Below, piece after piece: positions 34,201 to 46,400 of a stretch of DNA of 64,000 nt. The translations under genes were made by a program, and so were the position numbers. Below the pieces are notes generated by a model. It saw only the letters and a program-made list of their open reading frames with translations, was not told the DNA's origin and made no database searches. This DNA comes from Petrosia ficiformis. Its lineage: Eukaryota > Porifera > Demospongiae > Haplosclerida > Petrosiidae. The stretch covers positions 1,482,430 to 1,546,429 of the forward strand of contig OX345649.1 in assembly GCA_947044365.1 (NCBI GenBank), read 5' to 3'. Numbering within the stretch: position 1 is the stretch's first letter; each line of letters begins with the position of its first letter.

Positions 34201-37200
34201 CCTACTAAATATGAAAGAATAATAAAAAACATTTTCAATAAAAATGAAAGAAGATGTAGGGACGTCAAAACCCTAAAACCATGTGAACAAGGTTGGGAGG
34301 CTAACATACAATGTAGGACCCAAAATTAAACAAACCACTTCCATATAACCCTACATAAGTACTTACACTGCTATAAAGCAAAATACAAAGAGCTGTACTT
34401 ATGTAGGTTTATATGGAAGTGGTTTGTTTAATTTTGGGTCCTATGTTAGCCTCCCAACCTTCACCTAGATCAATTTGTGTGGGAAACCGAAGTTCTATTA
34501 TACCCCCTGACTTGAAGTGCAGTTTAGTTAACTTAAAGTCATAATGTCTTACTAAAAGGGGTTTCAGTTTTATAGTCTGTTCACATTTACAATGTCCTCA
34601 AAACTATGATGTAATGACTTTATATGTAATATAATGTATAGTTTAGTGTCATAAGGTTAATACATGATTATACCGTAACTCAATAATGAAGCAATGGATT
34701 GAAATTTGACATACACAAAAAAGAACAGGAAGGACTTTCATATGAAAATGGTGGTTAAAAGATTATTGGACATTCCAAACTAAAGTTATGAACATATGTC
34801 TGAGGTCATGGTGAATGTGAATGACCTTTAGTTAACTAAAACAATACTAATTACATCAAATAGACATATAATTTTCAATTAAATTATTACCATGGTTGGC
34901 ACTTTGGATGTTTCTGTAACAATATGTGGTGATAGTAGTTGAGCCACAGCAATACCTATAGGATTAGCTAAAACATAAGAAATTTAATTATCTCATAATT
35001 ATAAGCATTTCATATTAGCCTCATACCCAGGCTCTATAGTAAAGAAAAGCCTCATACCCAGGTTCTATGGTAAAGAAAAGCCTCATACCCAGGTTCTATG
35101 GTAAAAAAAAGCCTCATACCCAGGTTCTATGGTAAAGAAAAGAGTCTGGATTCAACTGTTTCCACATGTGCTAATTAACGTACAAAATAACACATGGTCA
35201 CTAAAGGGTGTGTCAGTTTGTAGTACACAATATCACGGACAAGATCTGCTCCTGGTTTGGAATGAGATCAGGATATCCAAGGTGCTGTACAGAACAGAGA
35301 TCACTGCATTGAAACTAGCCATATTGAAACTAGCCATATTGAAACTAGCCATATTGAAACTAGCCATATTGAAACTAGCCATATTGAAACTAGCCATATT
35401 GAAACTAGCCATATTGAAACTAGCCATACTGAAACTAGCCATATTGAAACTAGCCATATTGAAACTAGCCATATTGAAACTAGCCATATTGAAACTAGCC
35501 ATACTGAAACTAGCCATATTGAAACTAGCCATATTGAAACTAGCCATACTGAAACTAGCCATATTGAAACTAGCCATACTGAAACTAGCCATACTGAAAC
35601 TAGCCATATTGAAACTAGCCATATTGATCTATTTTCAGCTTATAAAACAGAAAGATTACAATAGTTCACAGATGCCCCAGATATCTGAGAAAATAAAAAG
35701 CCAATAAGCAAGAGCAAGCAGTTGAATCCAGTCTCTTTTTCTCCCCCATCTTAAAGAGCCTGGGTACAAGGCTATGTTACCATACAGGAGCAGAGTTTCG
35801 TTTAGAAAATCTGTTGAGAGGGGCAAAAAGTGAATTTCAAAGACTTTGAAGGGGCGACATGAGTAGTCTGAGTGTATGCTCCTTCAGTGATATTTTGGAA
35901 TTGATTGATTTAAGCAGTTAAATCTATCTTGGTTTAAATAACTAATCATCCAGCAATTTGGTCCAGATAAAGAGGTTAAATGTCTGGAAATGGCCAATTG
36001 CTGGAATTTATATCAAGCAGTGCCTCTGCATGAAACTATGACTATTATTATAACTTGCTTACCTACTGATGCCAGGTTCGTACAAAGACCTCTCTCCTTT
36101 GAACCAAACCATGTGTTAGCTAGTTTAGTAGGTGCATATAACAAAAATGGCTGAGCAAATGATGATATAATTTGTCCTATCATAGCTACCATAAAGCCAG
36201 ACTTGTCGTAAATGGATGAACATAAGATTGGATGTACAGTACTGATATAACGTAGTACAGCTCCAAAGAGATTGAAAAATGCACCCAAGAATACCTGCAT
36301 GTGTGATAATGATAATATTACTAAGACATGAGATGATCGTAAAAATTAATTAGTTTATTAAAATCATTAGTTGAGTGGGTGGATATGCATATGTAAAATT
36401 TGATGAACCTATCAGAAAATCATTAGTTGAGTGGGCGGATATGTATATGTAAAATTTGATGAACCTATGAGAAAATCATTAGTTGAGTGGGTGGATATGT
36501 ACATGTCAAATTTGAAGAACCTATGAGAAAATAATTAGTTGAGTGGGTGGACATGCACATGTCCTATTAGAAAATCATTAGTTGAGTGGGTGGATATGTA
36601 TATGTAAAATTTGATGAACCTATGAGAAAATCATTAGTTGAGTGGGTGGATATGTACATGTCAAATGTGAAGAACCTATGAGAAAATCATTAGTTGAGTG
36701 GGTAGACATGCACATGTCCTATTAGAAAATCATTAGTTGAGTGGGTGGATATGTATATGTAAAATTTGATGAACCTATCAGAAAATCATTAGTTGAGTGG
36801 GTGGACATGCACATGTCCTATTAGAAAATCATTAGTTGAGTGGGTGGATATGTATATGTAAAATTTGATGAACCTATGAGAAAATCATTAGTTGAGTGGG
36901 TGGATATGTATATGTAAAATTTGATGAACCTATGAGAAAATCATTAGTTGAGTGGGTGGATATGTACATGTCAAATTTGAAGAACCTATGAGAAAATCAT
37001 TAGTTGAGTGGGTGGACATGCACATGTCCTATTAGAAAATCATTAGTTGAGTGGGTGGACATGCACATGTCCTATGAGAAAATCATTAGTTGAGTGGGTA
37101 GATACGTACATGTCAAATTTGAAGAACCTATGAGAAAATCATTAGTTTACTATAAATGTGCCTTGGATAAGAAAAAGGGTCATGTGGAAAATATTTTCTG

Positions 37201-38673
37201 GATAACTAAATTATGCAATTATGAAGGATAATAGTTGTTATTCCTGGATACCAAATTAACTTTATGAAATGGCTGAATAGAAAGCATTTAAAAGTAACCA
37301 TTTGTAGAAACTATTATTAGCTGATACCATTAGAGTCTGTTCCCATTCATGATGACTTCAAAATTAGGATGTGATGACTTTATGACCTCTATGGTCACAT
37401 ACATACCTACACAATCTCTATTCCATAAAGTACTATGTTTTCAATATTCATAGTGGAGGGTTCTTGAACTTATTAATAACACAATAAAGTTATTTTTGAA
37501 AAGAATGTTTCGGCTTGAAGGCTTCTTCAGCTAATGTTATGATAGAGCCACAGCAATACAAATAGGATTAGCTAAAAGAAGCCATTGGAAATGTCATTAT
37601 CTCTGAAGATGGCTCATGTTGCTGAAACATTAAAAAAAAAAAAATTTATTGTGTTAGTATTAAGTTCAAGAACCCTCCACTATAAACATAGTTATTACAA
37701 TGCTTAATTGTATGTATGTTATACTCACAGCAATTCTAAGTCCAAAGACATCTAATACACCTATTGCTATAAATCCAATCAGAAGAGAGGCTACAAAATA
37801 ACTTTGTGAAAACCAGTCAACATCTGATAACGTCACTTGATAGTACTCAGCTGTCAGACTTGGCACAGGAGCAAACGTTAACCACATCTAGAAAGAGGGA
37901 GGGAGGAAGAACGTAAGTATAAGTTCAGACACAAGTAGAGTGTTTTTCAGAAAAGCTGGTGCTAATGGTGGGGATAGAACGATAAACCATTTGCATTATG
38001 TAGGATTCCCTATGTGAAATTATGGATTTGTAGACCTGGCCTTGTAATCATCACATGACAGGAATTGACTATAATATTAATCATAATCACTAGTATACAT
38101 GTATGAAATGAGGTTTCATGTGATCATCACATGACAGGAATTGACTACATGTACATGTAGTCAACTCCTGTATTAATAACTAGTCCTCCTCAGGCAATTT
38201 ATGTGTCTAGATGCAATACAGGGAATACAGTCTAGTAGGTACATCTAATCATTGTATTTCTAAGAATTATATACATACATACACTGCTACATGACTGCTC
38301 CTGCACAACACAGATTATACTCTAGTCATGTAGTGAAACAACACTTTATATTTTGTGGTCTATATGGAACATCACTCACCATCCCATTACTGATGTTTAG
38401 TACAATCATTGCTGCTAGCATGAACCATCTTATAGGATACACTCTGTGTTCAACTTCCTGACTTCTTGTACTGAGATTAATACCTGATTTATCATCACTG
38501 TGTTTCTCCTCTCTCCTTGTATTCTGGTTACCCATATCTGACGAATTCTCAGTATCTTCAAGTAGCAACAAAGAGTTGCTGTCTCCTTGTTCCTCTTCCT
38601 CTTCCACTTCTTCGCTACTGTTGAACTGCTCTGCTTTCTCCAGTTTAACTATTTGCAGTGGCACACTTTCCAT
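28296..38673 (-). CDS. SLC49A3: SLC49A3/MFSD7-like major facilitator transporter
   Basis: Nine exons on the minus strand: 38673-38380, 37887-37729, 36294-36063, 34967-34891, 34015-33884, 33631-33515, 32395-32243, 29707-29550 and 28620-28296. All phases fit and give 548 residues, a normal length for the family. The N-terminus is acidic (EEVEEEEEQ). The membrane core starts at YPIRWFML (about residue 79). WLTFAPV, WFSQSYFVA, the GLRIAVFLGAFFN loop, LLYAPTKLANTWF and EATSSGLLWSAS are typical of the FLVCR/SLC49 group and fit SLC49A3 better than FLVCR1/2 or SLC49A4. The last exon has a large extracellular loop and a charged tail. Family members carry small molecules; the substrate here cannot be read from sequence. 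Introns are filled with minisatellites. Confidence 0.88.
29921..30271. mobile_element. AGTGATGTG-ended MITE copy 3
   Basis: Same landmarks and orientation as 1893-2228. It lies in the long intron 7 of the transporter gene (between the exons at 32243 and 29707). Confidence 0.65.
30962..31524. mobile_element. piggyBac-like nonautonomous element, inverted copy
   Basis: It reads in the opposite direction to 21497-22055 and ends GTCAGTCCTCTAAGGGTTAA. GATGTCACATATGTGACAT is a perfect palindrome near its left end. It lies in intron 7 of the transporter. Confidence 0.65.
32880..33082. repeat. Dispersed repeat, copy 1 of an inverted pair
   Basis: Landmarks AAGCTTGGGCCAAATTGGCT, TAATTAACTGCACCACTGGC and TTTGGGCCAATGGTGCGCCA. 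The same block runs in the opposite direction at 45826-46020 in a TTC14 intron. Confidence 0.6.
33117..33190 (+). mobile_element. tRNA-derived SINE fragment
   Basis: AGGTGTCTAGTGGCTC (A-box-like) and GGGTTCAATCCCTAG (a good B-box) are spaced about as in a tRNA, but the cloverleaf stems do not pair well, so a SINE head is more likely than a functional tRNA gene. Confidence 0.5.
33640..33830. repeat. TG-rich microsatellite
   Basis: GTGTGTATGTATGTG-type sequence directly upstream (on the minus strand) of the transporter exon at 33631; it produces spurious Tyr/Thr/His-rich frames. Confidence 0.9.
35019..35142. repeat. Four-copy 31-bp tandem repeat
   Basis: Unit GCCTCATACCCAGGTTCTAT followed by GGTAAAGAAAA; four copies with few changes, in intron 3 of the transporter gene. 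Confidence 0.85.
35311..35625. repeat. 21-copy 15-bp minisatellite
   Basis: Unit GAAACTAGCCATATT, with ATACT variants in several units; 315 bp is exactly 21 units. Because 15 is divisible by three, it creates long spurious open frames on both strands. In transporter intron 3. Confidence 0.95.
36355..37145. repeat. Two-type minisatellite, about 16 units
   Basis: A shared core GAAAATCATTAGTTGAGTGG is followed by either a longer tail (TATGTATATGTAAAATTTGA...) or a short tail (ACATGCACATGTCCTATTA). Units are about 56 and 43 bp and alternate in blocks. In transporter intron 2. It is not a CRISPR array. Confidence 0.9.
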
Positions 38674-38720
38674 TAATGAAGGGTGTGGTTCGTGTTAGCC
38701 ACGCCCACTACGAAACTATG
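38655..38720. promoter_or_regulatory. Bidirectional start region between transporter and tail-anchored gene
   Basis: The ATG of the minus-strand transporter (38673) and the first ATG of the plus-strand ORF (38676) are separated by two bases. Transcription start sites of each gene must therefore lie inside the other's coding region, or the plus gene starts at the later ATG (38718). No TATA-like element is evident. Confidence 0.4.
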
Positions 38721-39503
38721 AGTGCAGATGTTCCACACCACTCGTTTAGATCTACTGAAGGTGCTCCACTATTTATATCCAACGACCACCCACACCAAAG
38801 TTCTGAGCATGCTCAGTATGTGAATAGTCAGGTACAAGGGTATCACCATTGTCCCCAATATACACAACCGATTGCAACTAATCAGATGAACTCATCACAG
38901 ACTCATTCCAAAGTCACACTTTGCACTCAGACTCATTCCCAGCTGTTGATTCCTGAGCAGAGTAATTATCTTACACCATGTGTTTCATTTATTCAGACGC
39001 ATTCGGAAACAACACAAACTCCTCAGTCTTATCAAATAACATCTATAGAATCTGCTCAGACTCATACTCAGACCATTCAACCTCAGACTCGTACACAGAC
39101 CATTCAATCACAAACTCATTCTCATGTTCAAACTACCGATTCATTTTCATCTCACTCTCCAGTTAATCAGATTAGTGAGGTTTCATTAACTACCTCTAAA
39201 CCAAAAGTCACATGGAAGTCACATGATTCTAATTTAGAGATCAATATATCCAAAGACCCTCTGACAGAACTACAAACAGTAGCATCAGTTGCGTCTTCAT
39301 CTGCTTTCACAGATCGAGTCAACCATTTTGTTGAAAACCATTCCGATGTGTTTGAGAAACTTTTCAGTCATTTTGAAGACAAAAGAAGCTCCTGTACTCC
39401 ACCTGTTGATGTAACCACATCTTGTAATGCTGATAATGGTAAAATGATACTTCTAATTATCTTGATAATGATTGTTGCACATAGTTATCATTGGGTTGGG
39501 TAG
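38676..39503 (+). CDS. Unrecognised tail-anchored protein, Q/T/S/H-rich
   Basis: A single-exon ORF of 275 residues from the ATG at 38676; a later ATG at 38718 (MSADVPHH) is an alternative start. The middle (about residues 65-160) is rich in QTHS-type repeats (QTHSK, QTHSQ, QTHTQ, QTRTQ), suggesting a disordered, repeat-expanded region. A possible helical segment follows (FTDRVNHFVENHSDVFEKLF). The last 20 residues are a hydrophobic helix (MILLIILIMIVA) ending HSYHWVG, with no signal peptide, which is the layout of a tail-anchored protein. I do not recognise the family. Its start is 2 bp from the start of the divergent transporter. A single uninterrupted ORF of this length in AT-rich DNA, with a membrane end, supports a real gene. 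Confidence 0.6.
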   Translation: MKGVVRVSHAHYETMSADVPHHSFRSTEGAPLFISNDHPHQSSEHAQYVNSQVQGYHHCPQYTQPIATNQMNSSQTHSKVTLCTQTHSQLLIPEQSNYLTPCVSFIQTHSETTQTPQSYQITSIESAQTHTQTIQPQTRTQTIQSQTHSHVQTTDSFSSHSPVNQISEVSLTTSKPKVTWKSHDSNLEINISKDPLTELQTVASVASSSAFTDRVNHFVENHSDVFEKLFSHFEDKRSSCTPPVDVTTSCNADNGKMILLIILIMIVAHSYHWVG

Positions 39504-39681
39504 TGTCTGGGGAGATTGAAACCCTTCTACAAATCTTAAGTACCCTTCGCAAAGCAGAAATTCACTCATTTTTTGGAGACTGCGCCTATTATGTTAAACG
39601 TTTGCTAAGTTTAGAAAACATCCATTTTTTAACAAAATTCCAGGACTACATCGTCTCAGTTTAACTAATCCCAAAGTGTCT

Positions 39682-39917
39682 AAGGCTGGGTTCACATAAT
39701 GACGCAAATCCTTGCATTGAGTTTGTTGTGTTGTGATAAAATTCTGAAAACTGATTGGTCAAACACAACGCAGCTGATGAAGATATAGAATCAGATCGTA
39801 TCCTCGTGTTACGTCGCATCTGATGACATTGAAGGAAGCGTATCATGTTTACAATACAATGCATTGACGCTACACAAACAAATACAAGGCTTTGTGTCAT
39901 TATGTGAACCTTTCTTA
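39682..39917. mobile_element. MITE with hAT-like ends
   Basis: Left end AAGGCTGGGTTCACATAATG and right end CATTATGTGAACCTTTCTT are near reverse complements, with an AACACAACGCAG-type interior. 236 bp, no coding capacity. Family assignment is tentative. Confidence 0.65.
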
Positions 39918-40114
39918 ATAGGCAAAAGTGAGTATTAATTGTTCTAAACGCAACCCAAAACCCTAAATCCTGAAACCCAAACCAAATGATATTGGCATCT
40001 ATGAAATTCCGGGAATGATTGAAATATTCATTAGTTTTATACTTTAAGTAAACTGTGTGGGTATATCAAAGGCATTGACAATGCTGTAGTTCAAGTATGT
40101 ATACATGTACATGT

Positions 40115-40330
40115 GTTTCTAAGCCATTGTGGCTGCTCATTTTCTAAGCCATTGTGTCTGCTCATTTTCTAAGCCATAGTGGCTGCTTATTTTCTAAGCC
40201 ATGATGGCTGATTGTTACTGTTAGTTCTCTAAGCCAGAGTGGCTGCTTTAATTATGTTCTAAGCCCTTTGTGGCTGTGTTTTATGACTTTTATAAGCCAT
40301 TGTGGCTGCTTGTTTGTTGTGTTTGTTTGT
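40115..40330. repeat. Degenerate TAAGCCATTGTGGCTGC tandem repeat
   Basis: About seven irregular copies of TTCTAAGCCATTGTGGCTGC at 25-35 bp spacing. The unit is itself a short palindrome (AGCCA...TGGCT). The following CTAGCATGCTAGGCACATGA also occurs near 23305-23325. Confidence 0.75.
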
Positions 40331-40492
40331 TAATCATTTCTAGTACTTTCTATGCCTAATGCTAGCATGCTAGGCACATGAAGTTTCATGTACATGTATA
40401 TGAAAACTTGTACAGTACTCCGTCATTATTAATTTGTTCAAACACCCACTACTAGTCTACTAGTCTACTACAGAAGCTACAACACAAGAGGT

Positions 40493-43400
40493 ATGATAGA
40501 GACAAACATACAGCATGAAGAGTTCCCAAAGTTTAATACTATACGGAGGCTGTTAAACCATTGTAGTTTTTGAATGTAATGAGTATTTACACATCAGGAA
40601 CGTTTTTTAAATATCATCAACAACAGGACCCAGACGCATGCAACGCCAGAGCCTAGATACCCCACACCACCCCAAATGATTGCACAATCTTCTGTTATTT
40701 CCTCCCACCAGATTCCTGTATAAATCACTGTAATTCCATAATATACTCAAAGATGCTTTAACTATATTCAATTACTTAGTTCTTCCTAGTACTTAAATTA
40801 TCTTTGTCTGAAGTCTCATGTCTTTCAATTCTTCAGGTATTCATGGGCTTTCTGAAGCTATTGAATTTCACATGGGAGTAGATCCTTCCGTACGAAGACA
40901 AAGGTTCTTTGAGGTTATGTCTATTTGGTTTCATAATACTCCTCCCCTCAACCCAATCTCTTCTCCCTCACCTCCCTAGTATATCAGTCATGGAGATGTT
41001 GTACGAGGCATTGTCATGTCAAACCGGGCACATTATGGCATTACTGCGATTGTGACTTCTCTTGTACAACAAGAGCAAAAGATTAGAGAAATTACTGACC
41101 TACAAATTAAGGTTGTTCAATTGATATATAATACTGTGGAAGGGGAAATTGTTTTTAAACTCTTTATATAAAAATAACAGTAGCTCCATATTGAACGTGT
41201 CGTGATGGTCAAATGAAGTTTTGGTTACTCATACTCAAAATTTGACCGATTAATAGTTAATATTTACAGTGCTCTAATTATCACAACGAGCAAAGAGGTC
41301 ACTTGTGACCAGCTCCTCTTCCATGTGGGTTGACTACAGGACTCAATTTTATTTGTGCTACCACTTGTGGGTGTGGCAGTAATTTTGAATGAAGTCACTT
41401 GTGACCAGCTCCTGAGTTGATTACAGAACTCAATTTAGTTTGTGCTGCCACTTGTGGGTGTGGCAGTAATTTTGAATGAACAATATGTCCGACTACTTTT
41501 AGCCCACTATTAATTGCATCCACTGCTTGGATTTAGCATGTATTAATGTTAGCAAATTTCTGAACCATGCCTAATAAAATGATCACAAAATATTTTTTTT
41601 AGTGTGTACCAATTATAGCGTTAGTCATTAAAATTGCTAAAATTAGTACACATAAATAAGAGTAGACTTAAGATATTATATATATTATATATATACATGT
41701 ATAGATATTTGACAGCCAATCTACATGTACAGTATGTTCATGATGAGTTGATTAAGTTTTTTTGGCTAATGATGAAATATTATTTTGTTAGGATTGATGT
41801 ACATGTACATGTACATGTAGGTACATGTACATGTACATGTACATGTACATGTAGGTACATTGTATTTGTTATTTACTGCACTTGTAAGTGCTTAAGGAAT
41901 TTTTTAGTTCGATTTTGTTGGTTAGCATGGTGTTTCATAATACTCTCATACATGTACTTGTTATATTATAGTTGTACAATACGATTGTGATAACTTTATA
42001 ATTATTATATTTTAGGGTGTAATAGTCTTAGAAAATTTATCAGAAAAAGAAGAAAACATTAAAGAGGTGTTAGACGAACTTCAAATTGATGATGTAATAC
42101 AAGGTATGACTGAATGTCATGCAGGGTTGGGAGGTGGGGAGGCATCTCCTCCATCCCTCTCCAGATTTAAGAAGCTTTCACTTGACCACTAAAATCATTC
42201 TCTGGATATTTGATTTATAAAATATCCTGGAGAGGAAGGGAACCCCAGACCCCTCTGTAGATTTGATAGTAGGATATTTAATATTTCCTCTATCCACAAA
42301 CTAATCATGTATTAACCCCATGTGCACTGTACCGTATGTGTTAATAAATTGTGAGAATCTATTTTTTTAGTAACACATATCTGAGATCTTATCTGGTTAT
42401 CAATTTTTCTAAACACTTAAAACATCAACCATTCGTTTTTCAGCCATCTTGTGCAAGGAACTAACCAAATTTGATATCTAGATTGGATAATGACTTGTCT
42501 TCAAGGATCGAAAATTGTGTTGTTTTTTTAATAAGACAGCTGAAAAAAACATGTTTGAACAAAACTATTTTGGAAAAAATCACACCAATTTTTTATACCA
42601 AATTGCTTTGACTTCTCCTTTTTAAGAACTCTCGCAATTAATTTGATTATCAATTGCCACTTCACCTTAATTATATTCATAGCTTTGCATGTGTCCATAA
42701 GAAAATCGACTGTTTTACACATAATATTTATCTGGTGCTTACCTTCATATGTTTGCTGTTCGTCCATTTTGTGTTGAAAGCCAACAGAATTTTGCGAATA
42801 AGAAGCCAAATGATTGTTCTTCTGGAATATTAAATTTCATTAGTTTGCTGTACAGAATGACTGAATAGAGAGTGTTCAAACATAAGCTTCACATTATTTT
42901 ACAACCATGGTTATTTCCATTCTTTAGCTGTTGTCATTGGAATTGATACGGAGAAACAAGTTCTTGATTTATCAATCAAACTAGAACACAAGCCTGATAC
43001 ACATAAACATCTAAAACTGGTATGATATAACATGTATGATATACATGTAATATATCCTTTTATTTTGTTATTGGCAATATCTATTTCATCTATTACCTAC
43101 CTACCTGCCTATCTACAAATGTACATGTACATGTACCTACATGTACCTACCTACCTACATGTACTACATAGTATGTAGTAGATAGGGTAGGTACGTTGGA
43201 GGTAGGTAGGTAGGTAGGTGAGTAGGTACCTGTACATGTAGGTAGGTATGTACCTACTCACTTACCTACCTACCTCCAACGTACCTACCTATCTACTACT
43301 TACTATGTAGTACATTTAGGTAGGTAGGTACATGTAGGTACATATACATGTATATAGGGAGGTAGGTAGGTAGGTAGGTAGGTAGGTGAGTAAGTACATG

Positions 43401-46400
43401 TACATGTAGGTATGTACGGGGTACCTACTCACCTACCTACCTACCTACCTACCTACCTACCTCCCTATATACATGTATATGTACCTACATGTACCTACCT
43501 ACCTAAATGTACTACATAGTAAGTAGTAGATAGGTAGGTACGTTGGAGGTAGGTAGGTAAGTGAGTAGGTACATACCTACCTACATGTACAGGTACCTAC
43601 TCACCTACCTACCTACCTACCTACCTCCCTATCTACATGTACATGTACCTACATGTACCTACCTACCTAAATGTACTACATAGTAAGTACATGTAGTAGA
43701 TAGGTAGGTACGTTGGAGGTAGGTAGGTAAGTGAGTAGGTACATACCTACCTACATGTACAGGTACCTACTCACCTACCTACCTACCTACCTCCCTATCT
43801 ACATGTACATGTACCTACATGTACCTACCTACCTAAATGTACTACATAGTATAGGTAGGTACGTTGGAGGTAGATAGGTAAGTGAGTAGGTACATACTTA
43901 CCTACATGTACAGGTATCTACTCACCTACCTACATGTACCAACCTACCTGCCTATCTACATGTACATGTACCTACATGTACCTATCTACCTACATGTACT
44001 ACATAGTATCTATCTACATGTACCTACTCACCTATTCACCTACCTACCTACCTACCTACCTACATGTATCTATCTACATGTGCCTACTCACCTATTCACC
44101 TACCTACCTACCTAACTAACTATCTATCTACATGTGCCTACTCACCTATTCACCTACCTACCTACCTAACTAACTATCTATCTACATGTGCCTACTCACC
44201 TATTCACCTACAGTGTACCTACCTACCTACATGTACCTACCTATCTATCTACATGTACCTACTCACCTATTCACCCATACTTACCTATCCATCTATCTAT
44301 ATACCTACCCACACTGTATGAAAGAATGTTATTATAAATCTATTCATTTCCTATAGGGATATGTAGAAGAGCAATTTTCGGAAGAGAAGTCAATGTTTGT
44401 TATAACTCAAATCCTCCTTGTTCACTAAACTGATAAGTTTTTCATTTTCAGACCCAGGGATAATGATTATATTGAGTCACTTACAAAAAGCACTGGATTT
44501 AAAAACCCTCATTGCACTGAAAATTTAAAGACAATATTAGGTATACCACCTGGAGCCTGTTCCAGCATACTCAAACCCATTCTCATGTAAGTAGATGCTT
44601 GGACTCATTCCCGTGTTTATGTATTGTACCTTCTTAATTGCAGGAAAGATATTCCAAAATCAGAATATTATGATAGTTTAAGAATTAATCAGAGAATAAA
44701 ATGGTCAATGGAAGTGTAAGTATACAGTGTTCTGCCTAGGATATTTAGAGTGGTGGTTGGATTCTACATGCATTTAGTGCTGTTTATCCAGTATATACTT
44801 AATTCTGTCTCAGTAGCCTATATATGTATTATCTGAGATGTAGTTAATGTATTTAAGAGGTGGTTAATTCATCTGAGAGGTGGTTATTCCCGACCAGTGC
44901 CGACCAGTGTGGGCAGAACATTTGCTTGGAATAGTTTTGATCAAATGGTTAGTTACCTGAGTGAAAATGTAAATGGATTCCTGTGGGGCACCAAGATTAA
45001 GTGGGATTTGAATGGGATCCCATTGATTCCACATTTGTTAAGCGTAAGCTTGCTAAATCCTTTCTAACGTGATTAATGATTTGAAGGGGTGTGAAATAAT
45101 AGGAAGTTCATTATGAATCAGGTTCCAATTTCGTAAATGATAACATAATTATATCACAGAAAATGGCTGTATAATTATTAATACATTTACTATTACTATA
45201 TAATACTTTACTAGTCATTCAACCACTCATCCTCCCCCTCCCATCCTACCTCCCTCCCTCCCTCTATCCCTCCCTCCATCTCTTTATCTCTCTGTGTTTC
45301 TGTCACTCTCTCTCTATCCCTTTGTCTCTCTCTATCTATCTCTTCATCTTTCTCTTCTCTCTCTTTCATAGAACGGCAGAAGGAGTCAAAAATTTTAAAC
45401 GTAATGCAAAATCCACTGCCCTCAAACATTTCCACTATGCACTTGAAATAGATCATATGAACGTGGAAGCTCTTGTTGCCAGAGGAGCTTTGTAAGAGTT
45501 ATCTATTATAATGAATAACTCAATTTAATATAATTTAATGCATTTTGTAAAAAATTAAAAATAATAATATTTGTATCACTTTCAAACATTACTTTTTCAT
45601 TAGGTTTGCTAATGAAGGTATGTATTCGGAATCAATCAGAGATTTTGAGAAAGCGCTGACTATAAATCACAATCATCAAAATGCCAAAAAATATTTGATT
45701 GAAACTTACACAGCCTATGGTCAAAAGTATGTTAATATATAATTATTATTATCACCAAACTATATCACATGGAATAGTATTAGTAATGGTGTGCAGTCCA
45801 AACCCTACGATTCAGTTTTTTGATAAGCTCATATGGCACACCATTGGCCCAAAGAGCTTCTTATTTGGCACTGCACAGTTCTCTCTTTGGGCCAGTGGTG
45901 CAGTTAATTATGATTATATTGTCACTAACAGCATTAACTCTTTGTTAATTGGCTCAAAATGTGTTCCCAATGGCGCACACTAACCATTTTTGAGCCAATT
46001 TGGCCCAAGCTTCAAAACCTATCAAAACCTCTGCTACGATTGCTTTCCACAGGGGCTAAGAAAAGGAAAGTATAAATTCAGGAATCTTCTCAACCACATA
46101 ATGAACTTGAAAGCAATCATAGTGGAGTCATGGCTTTCATGGAATTCATAATACAGCATAGATCTGTAGAATTTGTATTTTAAGCATGCATTATAGTTAA
46201 ATCACAAAATCTAATGGGCTGTGAATACTCCATAATAGAGACTAGAAAATCCAAACAAGACAGGAAGCATCATCAATTAATTATTAAACTAGCATAGGAA
46301 CAGGAATAATTTATTAGTGGAAAATATACATGTTTTAGAATTTCATTGTAATCAATAATCTACATGTACATCATTAGTATATATCACATGACATTGAGCC

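Noticed and set aside
35129..35707. 192-residue plus ORF and 129-residue minus ORF with LKLAI/MASFN repeats
   Set aside because: Both are produced by the 15-bp tandem repeat, whose unit length is divisible by three; they lie in a transporter intron and have no non-repeat homology.
36355..37145. CRISPR-like regular repeats
   Set aside because: The spacer-like parts are themselves repeated in two types and the context is a eukaryotic intron; this is a minisatellite.
43882..44321. Tyr/Leu/Pro-rich frames
   Set aside because: Translated CCTA tetranucleotide array within a TTC14 intron.
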